A stretch of DNA of 64,000 bases from Allobosea sp035944375 (GCF_035944375.1 NZ_DASZBE010000016.1), one strand, 5' to 3'; shown: positions 49,864-59,379, numbered from the stretch's first letter. The notes: generated by a model not told the origin, from the sequence alone. Numbers and translations: made by a program.

Positions 49864-51693
49864 TCAGAACTCCGACCACCCGGAAGCGGCCCCGCCGGCC
49901 ACGCGCCGCGCCTGCGGACGCAAGGTGGCATGGGCAGTGCTGCCACGGACCGGCGCCGTATGCGGGGCGACTTTCGTGATTTCGGCCGTCACGCCGGATT
50001 CAAGCTTCCGGGCCGGGACGCCGGCAACGGTGAAACGCTCGACCATCCGCTTCAGTTTGCCGGTGGCCTGCTGCAGTTCGCGGGCCACGCCCGCGCTCTG
50101 CTCGGCCATGGAGGAGTTGCGCTGGGTCATGTCGTCCATATGCGCGACCGCCTTGGCGACCTCCTCGATGCCACTGGCCTGCTCGTTCGAGGCGCTGGAG
50201 ATGTCGGCCAGCGCCGCGGCCACGCTGGTCGAAGATCCGACGATCTCCGCCAGCGCAGCGCCGGCATCCGTGACGAGCCTGACTCCGGTGGTGACCTGCT
50301 GCGTCGAATTCGCGATCAGCGCCTTGATGTCGTTGGCGGCGTCACTCGAGCGCTGAGCGAGGGCACGGACCTCGGAGGCCACCACCGCAAAGCCCTTGCC
50401 CGCATCGCCGGCGCGCGCGGCCTCGACCGCCGCATTCAACGCCAGCAGGTTGGTCTGAAAGGCGATGTTGTCGATCACGGTGACGATCTCGGCGATGTCT
50501 CCCGAAGCCTTCTCGATCCGTTCCATCGCCCCCACCGCCTCGCCGACGATCCCGCCGCCACGGTTGGCGATGCCACTGGCAGCCTCGCCGAGGCTCCTCG
50601 CCTCCTGCGCACGACCGGCGCTCCGCTTGACCGATGCCGCCAGTTCCTCGGTCGTGGCGGCGGTCTCCTCCAGGCTGCTGGCCTGCTCCTCCGCCTGACT
50701 GGCCATATCACGGCTGCCCAGGCTGATGCGGTCGGTCCCGGTGATCACCTGCTGCGCGATCGCGGTAACGGTCGCAATGACGTCGGCGAAAGCCTCGACC
50801 AGTTCGTTGACGCCGCCGCAGAGTTCCGCGATTTCGCCCGTCTTGCCCTGCAGCGGGACCCGTCTGGTGAGATCGCCCACCATGGCGGCATTCACGACGC
50901 CGCGGGTGTCAGCGACGGCCGCGCGGAGCGTATCCTGCACCTGCTTGTTGGCGGTGATGTCGGTGGCGAACTTCACGATCTTGCAGGGCTTGCTCATGGC
51001 GTCGAAGATCGGGTTGTAGGTCGCCTGCAGCCAGATCTCCCGGCCGCCCTTGCCGAGCCGGCGATACTGTCCCTCGTCGAACTCGCCGCGTCCCAGCTTC
51101 TCCCAGAATCGACGATAGGTCTCACCGCCCTGCTCGGCCGAATCGACGAAGAGGCGATGATGCTTCCCCTTGATCTCAGCGAGACTGTAGCCGACGGCGG
51201 CGAGGAAATTGTCGTTGGCGTCGAGGATATGGCCGCCGAGATCGAACTCGATCACCGCCTGCGACTTGCGGATGGCCGCGATCTGGCCTTCGAGGTTTGC
51301 CATTGCCTCGCGGCGAGCGGTGATGTCGCTCGCGAACTTGACGATCTTCAACGGCTTGCCGCTGCCGTTCAGGATGGGCGTGTAATTGGCCAGGAGCCAG
51401 ATCCGGCGCCCGCCCTTCGCCATCCGAAGGCATGGAACCTCGATCGGCTCGCCCCGATTGAGCATCGCCCAGAACGCCACGTAATCCTTTGAGTTGCGTT
51501 CACTTTCCTCGACAAACATCCGGTGATGCTGCCCCACCACCTCTTCGCGTGTGTAGCCAACCGCTTTCAGGAAGTTCTCGTTGGCGTCGAGAATGGTTCC
51601 GTCGAGAGCGAATTCGATCACCGCCTGGGAGCGTCGAATGGCCGCCCATTCGCCGGACTGGTCCGAACGGGAGCGGAAAAAGGGAATCTTCAT
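49864..51693 (-). CDS. Soluble methyl-accepting chemotaxis protein with two PAS domains
   Basis: A 609-aa chemoreceptor with no membrane segment. Two PAS domains occur in tandem (about 20-130 and 142-252), each with AVIEF...LDANxNFL, VGY, HHRxFV and IVKFA-DIT. A HAMP-like linker follows (DLTRRVPLQGKTGEI), then the signalling domain (about 310-560) with the hairpin tip DNIAFQTNLLALNAAVEAAR. The C-terminus is GWSEF, matching the xWxxF pentapeptide that docks the CheR methyltransferase. Such cytoplasmic PAS receptors often sense redox or oxygen through heme or FAD; the cofactor cannot be read. No che genes are nearby. Confidence 0.92.
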   Translation of the reverse strand: MKIPFFRSRSDQSGEWAAIRRSQAVIEFALDGTILDANENFLKAVGYTREEVVGQHHRMFVEESERNSKDYVAFWAMLNRGEPIEVPCLRMAKGGRRIWLLANYTPILNGSGKPLKIVKFASDITARREAMANLEGQIAAIRKSQAVIEFDLGGHILDANDNFLAAVGYSLAEIKGKHHRLFVDSAEQGGETYRRFWEKLGRGEFDEGQYRRLGKGGREIWLQATYNPIFDAMSKPCKIVKFATDITANKQVQDTLRAAVADTRGVVNAAMVGDLTRRVPLQGKTGEIAELCGGVNELVEAFADVIATVTAIAQQVITGTDRISLGSRDMASQAEEQASSLEETAATTEELAASVKRSAGRAQEARSLGEAASGIANRGGGIVGEAVGAMERIEKASGDIAEIVTVIDNIAFQTNLLALNAAVEAARAGDAGKGFAVVASEVRALAQRSSDAANDIKALIANSTQQVTTGVRLVTDAGAALAEIVGSSTSVAAALADISSASNEQASGIEEVAKAVAHMDDMTQRNSSMAEQSAGVARELQQATGKLKRMVERFTVAGVPARKLESGVTAEITKVAPHTAPVRGSTAHATLRPQARRVAGGAASGWSEF

Positions 51694-51920
51694 GGTCGTC
51701 TCGGCCTGGGCGGCGGTGAGTCGGATTGACATCACGCCTGTCAGGATGACGCAGCGACAGTTAATAAAGGACGTAACGGTTGCGTGGAATGTGGATAGCA
51801 GGCCATTCCAAGGGTACCGATGACGTCGAGAGGACAAGATGGGCTCGGAAGGGCGCTTCCCCCTGCCCCCCCTTCATGCCACGCTGATGTCGGATTTCGC
51901 CTGCGCTTGAGGAGCATGCC

Positions 51921-52478
51921 ATGGGCTGGGTTGTCTTGGGGCTGATCGCCGCGATCGCCGTCTATCTGATCATGACCTATAACGGCCTCGTGGCGATGCG
52001 GCAGCGCGTCAACCAGGCCTTCGCCGACATCGATGTGCAGTTGAAGCAGCGCCACGACCTGATCCCCAATCTCGTCGAGACGGTGAAGGGCTATGCGACG
52101 CATGAGAAGACGACGCTCGATGCGGTGATCTCGGCGCGCAACGCCGCCCAGGGCGCCACCAGCGTCCATGACAAGGCGGCGGCCGAGCAGCAATTATCCG
52201 GCGCGGTCGGGCGGCTGCTGGCCCTGGGCGAGGCCTATCCCGACCTCAAGGCGAGCGCGAATTTCCAGCAGCTCCAGGTCGATCTCGGCAATGTCGAGGA
52301 CAAGCTCGCCGCGGCGCGGCGCTTCTTCAACAACGCCGTCAGCGAGTTCAATGCAGCGATCCAGGCCTTCCCGGCCGTGCTCTTCGCGCCCCAGATGGGA
52401 TTCAGCCAGCGCGAGTTCTTCGATGTCGGCGAAACCGCGCGGGCCCAGATCGAGGTGGCACCGAGCGTGAAGTTCTGA
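51921..52478 (+). CDS. lemA: LemA family protein
   Basis: A 185-aa protein with one N-terminal membrane helix (WVVLGLIAAIAVYLIMTYNG) and a coiled-coil LemA domain outside. VAMRQRVNQAFADIDVQLKQ, RHDLIPNLVETVKGY and the C-terminal RRFFNNAVSEFNAAIQAFP are diagnostic. LemA proteins have no defined biochemical activity. The next gene, 34 bases downstream, is an M48 protease, and this LemA-HtpX-like pairing is common in bacteria, suggesting joint work at the envelope. Confidence 0.93.
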   Translation: MGWVVLGLIAAIAVYLIMTYNGLVAMRQRVNQAFADIDVQLKQRHDLIPNLVETVKGYATHEKTTLDAVISARNAAQGATSVHDKAAAEQQLSGAVGRLLALGEAYPDLKASANFQQLQVDLGNVEDKLAAARRFFNNAVSEFNAAIQAFPAVLFAPQMGFSQREFFDVGETARAQIEVAPSVKF

Positions 52479-52512
52479 AGCGACGCCGCAGGCGGCGAAC
52501 GGGGCGGCGGCG

Positions 52513-53610
52513 ATGCTGGGCCAGGCCTTCGGGCTCTACAGCCACATGCGCAACAACCGGATCAGGTCGAGCTTCCTGATCGCCGGCCTGTTCCTGCTCG
52601 TCTATGTCACGGTCTGGGGCCTGCTGCTGGTGGGCTACGGCTATGGGGGCGTTCCGCGCGGGACGACCGCCTATGCCGAGGCCGGGCGGACCTTCTGGCG
52701 CTGGCTGCCCTTCACGACGCTCGCCGCCGGCGCATGGGTCTTCATCGGCTTTCGCATCAATGTCGGGCTGATCGGCGCCGTCTCGGGCGCCAAGGGCCTG
52801 TCCCGCGAGGACAACCCCAAGCTCTACCGGATGCTCGAGAATCTCTGCATCTCGCGCGGCCTGACCGTGCCCAAGCTCGCCATCGTCGAGAGCGAGGCGC
52901 TGAACGCCTTCGCCAGCGGCGTCAACGACAAGCAGTTCACGGTCACGGTCACGAGCGGCCTGCTGGCCCAGCTCAACGACGCCGAGGTCGAGGCCGTGCT
53001 CGCCCATGAGCTGACCCATATCCGCAATGGCGACGTCCGGCTGATGATCATCGCCGTCGTCATCGCCGGCGTCATCTCGCTCGTCGGCGAGATCATCTTC
53101 CGCGGCCTGTCGCGCAGCCGGATCCGGATGTCTTCCGACGATTCCAGGAAGGGCGGCGGCGTCGCCATTCTGATCGGCTTCGCCGTGATCGCTCTGGCGT
53201 GGTTCCTGGCCGTGATCATCCGGCTGTCGCTGTCCCGCTCGCGGGAGTATCTGGCCGATGCGGGGGCGGTCGAGCTCACGAAGAACCCCGACGCGATGAT
53301 TTCCGCCCTGCTCAAGATCGCCGGGCGTGCCGATATCGAGGGCGTGCCGTCGGGCGTTATGGACATGTGCTTCGAGAACGACCCCGACGATTTCGCCGAC
53401 CTGTTCTCGACCCACCCCTCCGTGACGAAGCGCGTGCAGGCGCTGGTGCAGACGGCCGGCGGCCGGATGCCGGCGATGCCGCCGCATCCTCCGCGCATCG
53501 CCGAGCGGCAGGACCTGCAGACGATGGTCGCCGAATCGGCTGCGGGCGTCGATCCGGCCGCCCGGGGGCCCTGGGCGCGGCCGACGGGCGGCGGCAGCGC
53601 CAGCCCCTGA
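52513..53610 (+). CDS. M48 family membrane metalloprotease (HtpX-like)
   Basis: A 365-aa integral-membrane zinc protease. Two N-terminal helices (FLIAGLFLLVYVTVWGLLLV, then FTTLAAGAWVFIGF) precede the catalytic motif HELTH at 155-159, with a third ligand expected in SREYLADAGAVELTK. Two further helices surround VIAVVIAGVISLVGEII and VAILIGFAVIALAWFLAVII. FSTHPSVTKRVQAL near the end is typical of M48 enzymes. It is co-directional with lemA and probably takes part in membrane protein quality control. Confidence 0.92.
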   Translation: MLGQAFGLYSHMRNNRIRSSFLIAGLFLLVYVTVWGLLLVGYGYGGVPRGTTAYAEAGRTFWRWLPFTTLAAGAWVFIGFRINVGLIGAVSGAKGLSREDNPKLYRMLENLCISRGLTVPKLAIVESEALNAFASGVNDKQFTVTVTSGLLAQLNDAEVEAVLAHELTHIRNGDVRLMIIAVVIAGVISLVGEIIFRGLSRSRIRMSSDDSRKGGGVAILIGFAVIALAWFLAVIIRLSLSRSREYLADAGAVELTKNPDAMISALLKIAGRADIEGVPSGVMDMCFENDPDDFADLFSTHPSVTKRVQALVQTAGGRMPAMPPHPPRIAERQDLQTMVAESAAGVDPAARGPWARPTGGGSASP

Positions 53611-53614
53611 TCCA

Positions 53615-54223
53615 TCAGCGGCCGTGCCGGGCCCAGTCCAGCGCTTCTTCCAGCCGATCGTCGCCCCAGAACAGTTCGCCATCCTCGGTGACGAAGGTCG
53701 GCGCACCGAAGATGCCGATCGACTTGGCGTATTCGATCTCGGCGCGCAGGCGGCCCTTGACGTCCTCCCCACGCGAGGCGGGAAAGGCGACGCCCGGATC
53801 GGCACCTGCCTGCTTCAGGGCCGCATTCAGAACGGCCTCTTCCGCGATATTGCGGCCTTCGCCGAAGCCGGCGCGGAACAGCGCCTTCGAGAAGGCCGGC
53901 AGCCAGCCTGCCTCGCGACCCGCAAGCGCCAGCCGCGCGGCGATCAGGGAGTTCTGCGGAAAGGTCTCGGGCCGGACCAGCGCAAGCCCCTCTCGCCCGG
54001 CGCGGCGCTCCACGTCGCGCCACATATAGCGCCCCTTGCTGGGAAAGAGCGTGAAGGGGGAGGTCGACCAGCCTTGGGCCGCGAAGATGGGGCCGAGCAG
54101 AAAGGGCCGCCAGCGGATGCTCACGTCCGCGGCCTCCGCAAGAGGCTCGATCCGCAGCGCGGTCAGAAAGGAATAGGGGGATGCGAACTCATACCAGAAG
54201 TCCAGAACAGGACGGTTCGGCAT
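53615..54223 (-). CDS. 2-hydroxychromene-2-carboxylate isomerase family protein
   Basis: A 202-aa thioredoxin-fold (DsbA/GST-kappa) protein. The N-terminal FWYEFASPYSFLTALR carries the conserved SPYS in place of a CxxC, as in HCCA isomerases, where the serine contacts glutathione. IGIFGAPTFVTEDGELFWGDDRLEE is the C-terminal family signature. In naphthalene degradation the enzyme isomerises a chromene carboxylate, but most genomic homologues act on unknown substrates. It begins at the ATG at 54223 and converges with the M48 protease gene. Confidence 0.87.
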   Translation of the reverse strand: MPNRPVLDFWYEFASPYSFLTALRIEPLAEAADVSIRWRPFLLGPIFAAQGWSTSPFTLFPSKGRYMWRDVERRAGREGLALVRPETFPQNSLIAARLALAGREAGWLPAFSKALFRAGFGEGRNIAEEAVLNAALKQAGADPGVAFPASRGEDVKGRLRAEIEYAKSIGIFGAPTFVTEDGELFWGDDRLEEALDWARHGR

Positions 54224-54476
54224 TCGGCCTCCGGAGCAGTCGGGTCGGTGTGGCGTCGCGCCCCAGGAAGGTGAGCTTCCTGCCACGCGACCGCAAGACG
54301 CAGCGGGATGCCCAAGCGTCATCTGCCTGAGTCATCAACACCCATCCATCAGGCGGGGACGCGCGATCGATCAAAAGGTTCCGATTGCGTCGCCCCCGGT
54401 GCTGGGATAGTGCGCCATTGCGTTCGAAAAGCGGCCTTTCGCGACCGCCATGCCGCAACAGCAGGATGATGCCCAG

Positions 54477-55709
<1,233 letters not shown>

Positions 55710-55739
55710 GCGAGCCTTCCGGACTTCGACGATGCGATC

Positions 55740-55769
55740 AAGGGCCGCCCCTCAGGCGGCCCTTTTCGT
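55740..55769 (+). terminator. Rho-independent terminator of argG
   Basis: A 10-bp stem, AAGGGCCGCC (55740-55749) with GGCGGCCCTT (55755-55764), has a 5-base loop and is followed by TTCGTTT. The loop contains the stop codon (55752-55754) of the convergent HxlR gene, so the end of that gene and this terminator share DNA. Confidence 0.88.
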
Positions 55770-56150
55770 TTCCGCCCGCGTCTGCAGCACCGCCGGGAAA
55801 TGCGTCTCCGCCCATTCGACCAGCCCGAGCAGCGGGCCGGCGAAGCTGCGCCCGAGCGGTGTCAGCGAATAGGTGACGCTGGGCGGGACGGTCGGCCGGA
55901 CGTCGCGGTGGACAAGGCCGTCCGCCTCCAGGGTCCGCAGGGTCTGCGTCAGCATCCGCTTGGAGATGTCCGGGATCAGGCGGTGCAACGCGCTGAACCG
56001 CCGGGGGCCAACGGCGAGCGCACAGAGCAGCAGGGTCGACCAGCGGTCGCCGATCTGGTCCAGCAGCCCGCGAACCGGGCAGCGGTCGGGATCGAGACCC
56101 GCTGTCTGCCAGAGCTCGAATTTGGCGCCGAGCGCCTTGCAGGCATCCAT
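55752..56150 (-). CDS. HxlR family transcriptional regulator
   Basis: A 132-aa winged-helix regulator with the HxlR signature: the conserved cysteine in PDRCPVRGLLDQIGDRWSTL, then FSALHRLIPDISKRMLTQTLR and LEADGLVHRDVRPTVPPSVTY. HxlR proteins such as QorR and HypR sense electrophiles or disulfide stress through that cysteine. It diverges from the NmrA-type gene 103 bases away, a standard pairing in which the regulator controls the neighbour. Its stop codon is inside the argG terminator loop. Confidence 0.92.
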   Translation of the reverse strand: MDACKALGAKFELWQTAGLDPDRCPVRGLLDQIGDRWSTLLLCALAVGPRRFSALHRLIPDISKRMLTQTLRTLEADGLVHRDVRPTVPPSVTYSLTPLGRSFAGPLLGLVEWAETHFPAVLQTRAETKRAA

Positions 56151-56163
56151 CGGGTTCCTTCAC

Positions 56164-56233
56164 GGTAACCTGGTGACGCGAAAGTGCCGTCTTCCGGCAA
56201 GGCCGACCAGTCTCTATCTGAGACCGAGTTACC
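56164..56233. promoter_or_regulatory. Candidate operator region between hxlR and the NmrA-type gene
   Basis: GTCTC (56210-56214) and GAGAC (56220-56224) form a palindrome with a 5-base centre. GGTAAC (56164-56169) and GTTACC (56228-56233) form a wider inverted pair. The palindromes sit just before the NmrA-type gene's ribosome-binding site, where an HxlR dimer would be expected to bind. No footprint or homologous site is known to me, so this is inference. Confidence 0.35.
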
Positions 56234-56253
56234 ATAAGAGACCGGAGAGTTCC

Positions 56254-57120
56254 ATGTCCCATCCTGTTTATGCCGTCACCGGCGCCAGCGGCCAGCTCGG
56301 CCGCCTCGCGGTTGCGGCCCTGGCGGCGCGCGTCGGCGCTGCCGCCGTCGTGGCCATCGTCCGCGACCCCGGCAAGGCTGCCGGATTGTTCCCCGCCGGC
56401 GTCGCCGTTCGCCAGGGCGACTATGACCAGCCGCAGGAACTGGCAGCCGCCTTCGCCGGGGTCGAGCGCCTGCTGCTGATCTCGTCGAACGCCATCGGCC
56501 AGCGCCTGGGCCAGCACCGCAATGCGATTGCGGCCGCCAGGCAGGCGGGCGTCGCTCGCAGCGCCTATACCAGCGTGCTGCGCGCGGACATCTCGCCGCT
56601 GGGCCTCGCCGAAGAGCACCGCCAGACCGAGACCGCGCTGGCCGAGAGCGGCCTGCCCTACAGCCTGCTGCGCAATGGCTGGTACACGGAGAACTACGCC
56701 GCCTCGATCCCGCCCGCGTTGGCCCACGGCGCCTTCATCGGCAGCGCCCGGGACGGCCGCATCGCGAGCGCCGCCCGCATCGACTATGCCGAGGCCGCAG
56801 CGGTTGCGCTGATCGGCGATCAGGCGCCGCGCTTCGTGCATGAACTGGCCGGCGACGCCTCCTATTCCCTGGCCGAGTTCGCAGCGGAACTGTCGCGCCA
56901 GGCCGGGAAGACGGTCCCGTATGTCGACATGCCCGAGGCCGATTATCGCGGGGCGCTCCTTAGTGCGGGCCTGCCCGAAGGCCTCGCCGCCCTGCTCGCC
57001 GATTCCGATGCGGCCGCCGCCAAGGGCGCGCTCAACGACGACAGCCTTACGCTCTCGCGCCTGATCGGCCGCCCGACGACGCCCTTCGCGACGACGATCG
57101 CGGACGCCCTGCACGGCTGA
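56254..57120 (+). CDS. NmrA-type NAD(P)-binding oxidoreductase (QorB-like)
   Basis: A 288-aa atypical short-chain dehydrogenase of the NmrA/QorB (YtfG) type. The Rossmann motif is YAVTGASGQLGRLAVAAL. Then come VRQGDYDQPQELAAAFAGVE and LPYSLLRNGWYTENY, where YtfG places its quinone and nucleotide pocket. In E. coli QorB is an NADPH:quinone oxidoreductase controlled by an HxlR neighbour (QorR), and the same divergent layout occurs here. GGAG before the ATG at 56254 supports the start. Confidence 0.9.
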   Translation: MSHPVYAVTGASGQLGRLAVAALAARVGAAAVVAIVRDPGKAAGLFPAGVAVRQGDYDQPQELAAAFAGVERLLLISSNAIGQRLGQHRNAIAAARQAGVARSAYTSVLRADISPLGLAEEHRQTETALAESGLPYSLLRNGWYTENYAASIPPALAHGAFIGSARDGRIASAARIDYAEAAAVALIGDQAPRFVHELAGDASYSLAEFAAELSRQAGKTVPYVDMPEADYRGALLSAGLPEGLAALLADSDAAAAKGALNDDSLTLSRLIGRPTTPFATTIADALHG

Positions 57121-57135
57121 GCGCGAACCAATCGA

Positions 57136-57171
57136 CCTCTCGGGCGTTGGACAGCACCCGCTCCCGAGAGG
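57136..57171 (+). promoter_or_regulatory. Hairpin covering the ribosome-binding site of a small secreted-protein gene
   Basis: CCTCTCGGG (57136-57144) and CCCGAGAGG (57163-57171) form a 9-bp stem with an 18-base loop. Its 3' arm contains GAGAGG, the only Shine-Dalgarno for the ATG at 57179, seven bases away, so folding would hide the site. It lies 16 bases after the NmrA-type gene's stop codon. Confidence 0.5.
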
Positions 57172-57178
57172 CCCCGCC

Positions 57179-57544
57179 ATGATCCGCCTGTTTCCGACCA
57201 CCCTGCTCGCTGCTGCCCTGCTTGCCGCGACGGCGCAGGCGCAGACCGCGGGCCCGACCTCCGGCGCACAAGCCGAGAAGCCGGCCTCGCCGGCGGTCGC
57301 CTTGTGCAAGAACGCGGCGCTCAGCACGCTCTCGGCACGCGAGCCCGAGATCAAGGACATCTATGTCGACGAGGACGGTGCCACGATCGCCGTCGCTGAG
57401 ACGAAGGTCGAGGACACGCCGGTCACGCGCATCATCATGGCCGAGGCCTATCTGCGGACCGACCGCTCGGACAAGCCGCGCCGCTTCCTCTGCCTGCTCG
57501 GCGAGAACGAAAAGGTGCTGCTGACCTTCTTCACCGCCCGCTGA
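57179..57544 (+). CDS. Small secreted protein, function unknown
   Basis: A 121-aa protein with a signal peptide (MIRLFPTTLLAAALLAATAQA, cleavage after AQA). The mature part has two cysteines (ALCKNAALS and RFLCLLGENE) and alternating strands such as DIYVDEDGATIAVAETK and TRIIMAEAYLRTD, ending VLLTFFTAR, which suggest a small beta-rich periplasmic domain. I recognise no family. It follows the NmrA-type gene and its ribosome-binding site lies in a hairpin. It converges with the DUF2188-like gene. Confidence 0.65.
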   Translation: MIRLFPTTLLAAALLAATAQAQTAGPTSGAQAEKPASPAVALCKNAALSTLSAREPEIKDIYVDEDGATIAVAETKVEDTPVTRIIMAEAYLRTDRSDKPRRFLCLLGENEKVLLTFFTAR

Positions 57545-57566
57545 GCAGCGGCGGGCCGCTGCGTCC

Positions 57567-57818
57567 TCAGGCCGAAGGCTCATCCACCACACGGGTCGCG
57601 GGACGGTCGCGCCCATCGGCGAGTTCCTCGTGCCAACGGCCCTGCTCGTCCTGATAGACGATGCCGTCGGTCGTGCCGGCGAGGGTCTGGCGCGCCGCCG
57701 CGTCGTTCGCCGCCTTCAGCGCGGCGTCGTGGGAAGGATAGGTCTCCGAGAGCACATCCTGGACCTTGTAGGCCCAGCCGCCGTCATGCTCGACGATTTC
57801 ATACCTGACCGTCACCAT
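57567..57818 (-). CDS. DUF2188-like small protein
   Basis: An 83-aa soluble protein with DUF2188 character: VRYEIVEHDGGWAYKVQDV, a SETYPSHDAALKAANDAA helix, and IVYQDEQGRWHEELADG. DUF2188 proteins are short stress-associated proteins of unknown function with a two-strand-helix-strand layout. AGGAG five bases before the ATG at 57818 is part of a short hairpin (57824-57843). It is transcribed leftward after fabI, with a 53-base gap. Confidence 0.78.
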   Translation of the reverse strand: MVTVRYEIVEHDGGWAYKVQDVLSETYPSHDAALKAANDAAARQTLAGTTDGIVYQDEQGRWHEELADGRDRPATRVVDEPSA

Positions 57819-57823
57819 CGCAG

Positions 57824-57843
57824 CTCTCCTGATTGCCGGAGAG
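57824..57843 (-). promoter_or_regulatory. Short hairpin containing the DUF2188 gene ribosome-binding site
   Basis: CTCTCC (57824-57829) and GGAGAG (57838-57843) form a 6-bp stem with an 8-base loop. On the minus strand the arm next to the gene reads GGAGAG and is its Shine-Dalgarno. The stem is short and may be marginal. Confidence 0.35.
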
Positions 57844-57871
57844 CAACCCGACGGAGCCGGCGCGGGTTCCC

Positions 57872-58699
57872 TCAGTCGCCCTGATCGGCAGCGCGCAACC
57901 CGTCCAACACCGGCATCGAGGTGATGTGATAGCCGGCATCGACATGGTGCACGTCGCCGGTGACGCCGCCCGAGAGATCGGAGAGATAGTACAGCGCCGA
58001 GCCGCCGATCTCATCGAGCGAGACCGACTTGCGCAGCGGCGAATTGGCCCGCTGCCAGGAATACATCGCGCGCGCATCCGAGATGCCGGCGCCGGCCAGC
58101 GTCCGCACCGGCCCGGGCGAGAGCGCGTTGACGCGGATGCCGCGCGGGCCGTAGTCGCCGGCGAGATAGCGCACGCTGGCTTCAAGCGCGGCCTTGGCCA
58201 CGCCCATGACGTTATAGTTCGGCATGATCCGGGTCGAGCCGCCATAGGTCAGCGTGATCATGCTGCCGCCCTTCGGCATGCGCTCCGCCGCCCGCTTCGC
58301 CACCTCGGTGAAGGAGAAGCAGGAGATCACCATGGTGCGGGAGAAGTTCTCCCGGCTGGTGTCGGCATAGAGCCCCTTGAGTTCGTTCTTGTCGGAGAAG
58401 CCGATGGCGTGGACGACGAAGTCGAGCGTGTTGCGCTCGGGATCGCCGCCCCAGGCTGCGTCGAGCGCGGCGAAGGTCGCATCCACCGTGGCGATGTCCT
58501 CGACGTCGCAGGGCAGGACCAGCGTCGAGCCGACGCTCTCCGCCAGCGGCTTGACCCGCTTGCCGAGCGCCTCGCCCTGATAGGTGAAGGCCATCTGCGC
58601 ACCATGGGCGTGCAGGGTGCGCGCGATGCCCCAGGCGATCGAGTTCTGGTTGGCGACGCCCATGACGAGGCCGCGCTTGTTGTGCATCAGGGGGAGCAT
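57872..58699 (-). CDS. fabI: Enoyl-[acyl-carrier-protein] reductase (NADH)
   Basis: Reduces the enoyl-ACP double bond in each round of fatty-acid elongation and is the triclosan target. The 275-aa product has the FabI-type cofactor site GLVMGVANQNSIAWGIA, DFVVHAIGFSDKNELKG, and the catalytic Tyr-x6-Lys in PNYNVMGVAKAALEA. GDVHHVDAGYHITSM is the C-terminal signature. An ATG four codons in is a possible start. It lies near fabB-fabA, separated by a VapBC pair and a DUF3303 gene. Confidence 0.95.
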   Translation of the reverse strand: MLPLMHNKRGLVMGVANQNSIAWGIARTLHAHGAQMAFTYQGEALGKRVKPLAESVGSTLVLPCDVEDIATVDATFAALDAAWGGDPERNTLDFVVHAIGFSDKNELKGLYADTSRENFSRTMVISCFSFTEVAKRAAERMPKGGSMITLTYGGSTRIMPNYNVMGVAKAALEASVRYLAGDYGPRGIRVNALSPGPVRTLAGAGISDARAMYSWQRANSPLRKSVSLDEIGGSALYYLSDLSGGVTGDVHHVDAGYHITSMPVLDGLRAADQGD

Positions 58700-58720
58700 G
58701 GGGACCGTTCGGTTCTGGCG

Positions 58721-59128
58721 TCAGGAATAAGGGAGAGCGGAAGGCAGGTCGGTCTGGCTGAAGTCGTTACCCTTGAAGAGGATCGATGCTCCGGCGAGTT
58801 GCGCAGCCGCATAGGCGAAGCAATCGCCCATGTTGAGCGCAGCCGGGTGCCGACCTTTGCCGAAACGGTCGAACGCAGCGAGTGCGCCATCCGCGTGCGC
58901 AGCTTCGTGAGGCCCGACGCTGATCGCGCCCCGCGCCAGAAACTCCAGCACCGTCTCCCTGGCGAGATCGACCGCGACGCCGCGCACCCGTACCAGGGCG
59001 ACGGTCGCCTCATAGATCGCCAGCGGCGAGGTGAAACGCCGATCAGGGCCTGTCAGCGGCGTCCCGAACTGTTCGAAACCAGCTTCTTCGAGAAGCACAG
59101 CGACAATGACCGAGGCATCGACATACAT
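58721..59128 (-). CDS. vapC: VapC-type PIN-domain toxin
   Basis: A 135-aa PIN ribonuclease toxin. The acidic residues are in MYVDASVIVAVLLEE (first Asp), SPLAIYEATVALVRVRG (Glu) and LNMGDCFAYAAAQ and FKGNDFSQTDL (last Asps), the standard VapC layout. Its ATG lies one base after the VapB stop codon, so the two are co-translated. The N-terminal start directly at the first catalytic strand supports the chosen ATG. Confidence 0.92.
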   Translation of the reverse strand: MYVDASVIVAVLLEEAGFEQFGTPLTGPDRRFTSPLAIYEATVALVRVRGVAVDLARETVLEFLARGAISVGPHEAAHADGALAAFDRFGKGRHPAALNMGDCFAYAAAQLAGASILFKGNDFSQTDLPSALPYS

Positions 59129-59129
59129 G

Positions 59130-59369
59130 CTAAATGTCGCCCGACAGCTCGTCGTAGAACGCCTTATCGGCTTTCAACCCGGTTTTTGGGTAGGCTGCGA
59201 CGCGCTGCTGCAAATCCCGTATGCGCTCCAGAAACGGAACGTTCTGGTCCATTTGGAGAAGCTCGTTCTGAACGGCCTGCTTGACCGCGTCGGTCAGGCT
59301 GACGCCTTTACGCGCCGCCAGTTCCCGCACAGCACGGTCGGCCTCTGGATCGCGAATATGAAAAGCCAT
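59130..59369 (-). CDS. vapB: VapB family antitoxin
   Basis: A 79-aa antitoxin with an N-terminal ribbon-helix-helix type domain of the PSK/Rv0623-like group (MAFHIRDPEADRAVRELAAR, then KGVSLTDAVKQAVQNEL) and a C-terminal toxin-wrapping tail ending FYDELSGDI. It precedes vapC. A double GTCTAGAC operator lies immediately upstream (59380-59411) and should be its own binding site, giving autorepression. Confidence 0.9.
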   Translation of the reverse strand: MAFHIRDPEADRAVRELAARKGVSLTDAVKQAVQNELLQMDQNVPFLERIRDLQQRVAAYPKTGLKADKAFYDELSGDI

Positions 59370-59379
59370 CCCGGCACCT

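Noticed and set aside
49375..51492. A 705-codon frame on the plus strand over the chemoreceptor
   Set aside because: Antisense shadow; the minus strand encodes two PAS domains and a complete signalling domain.
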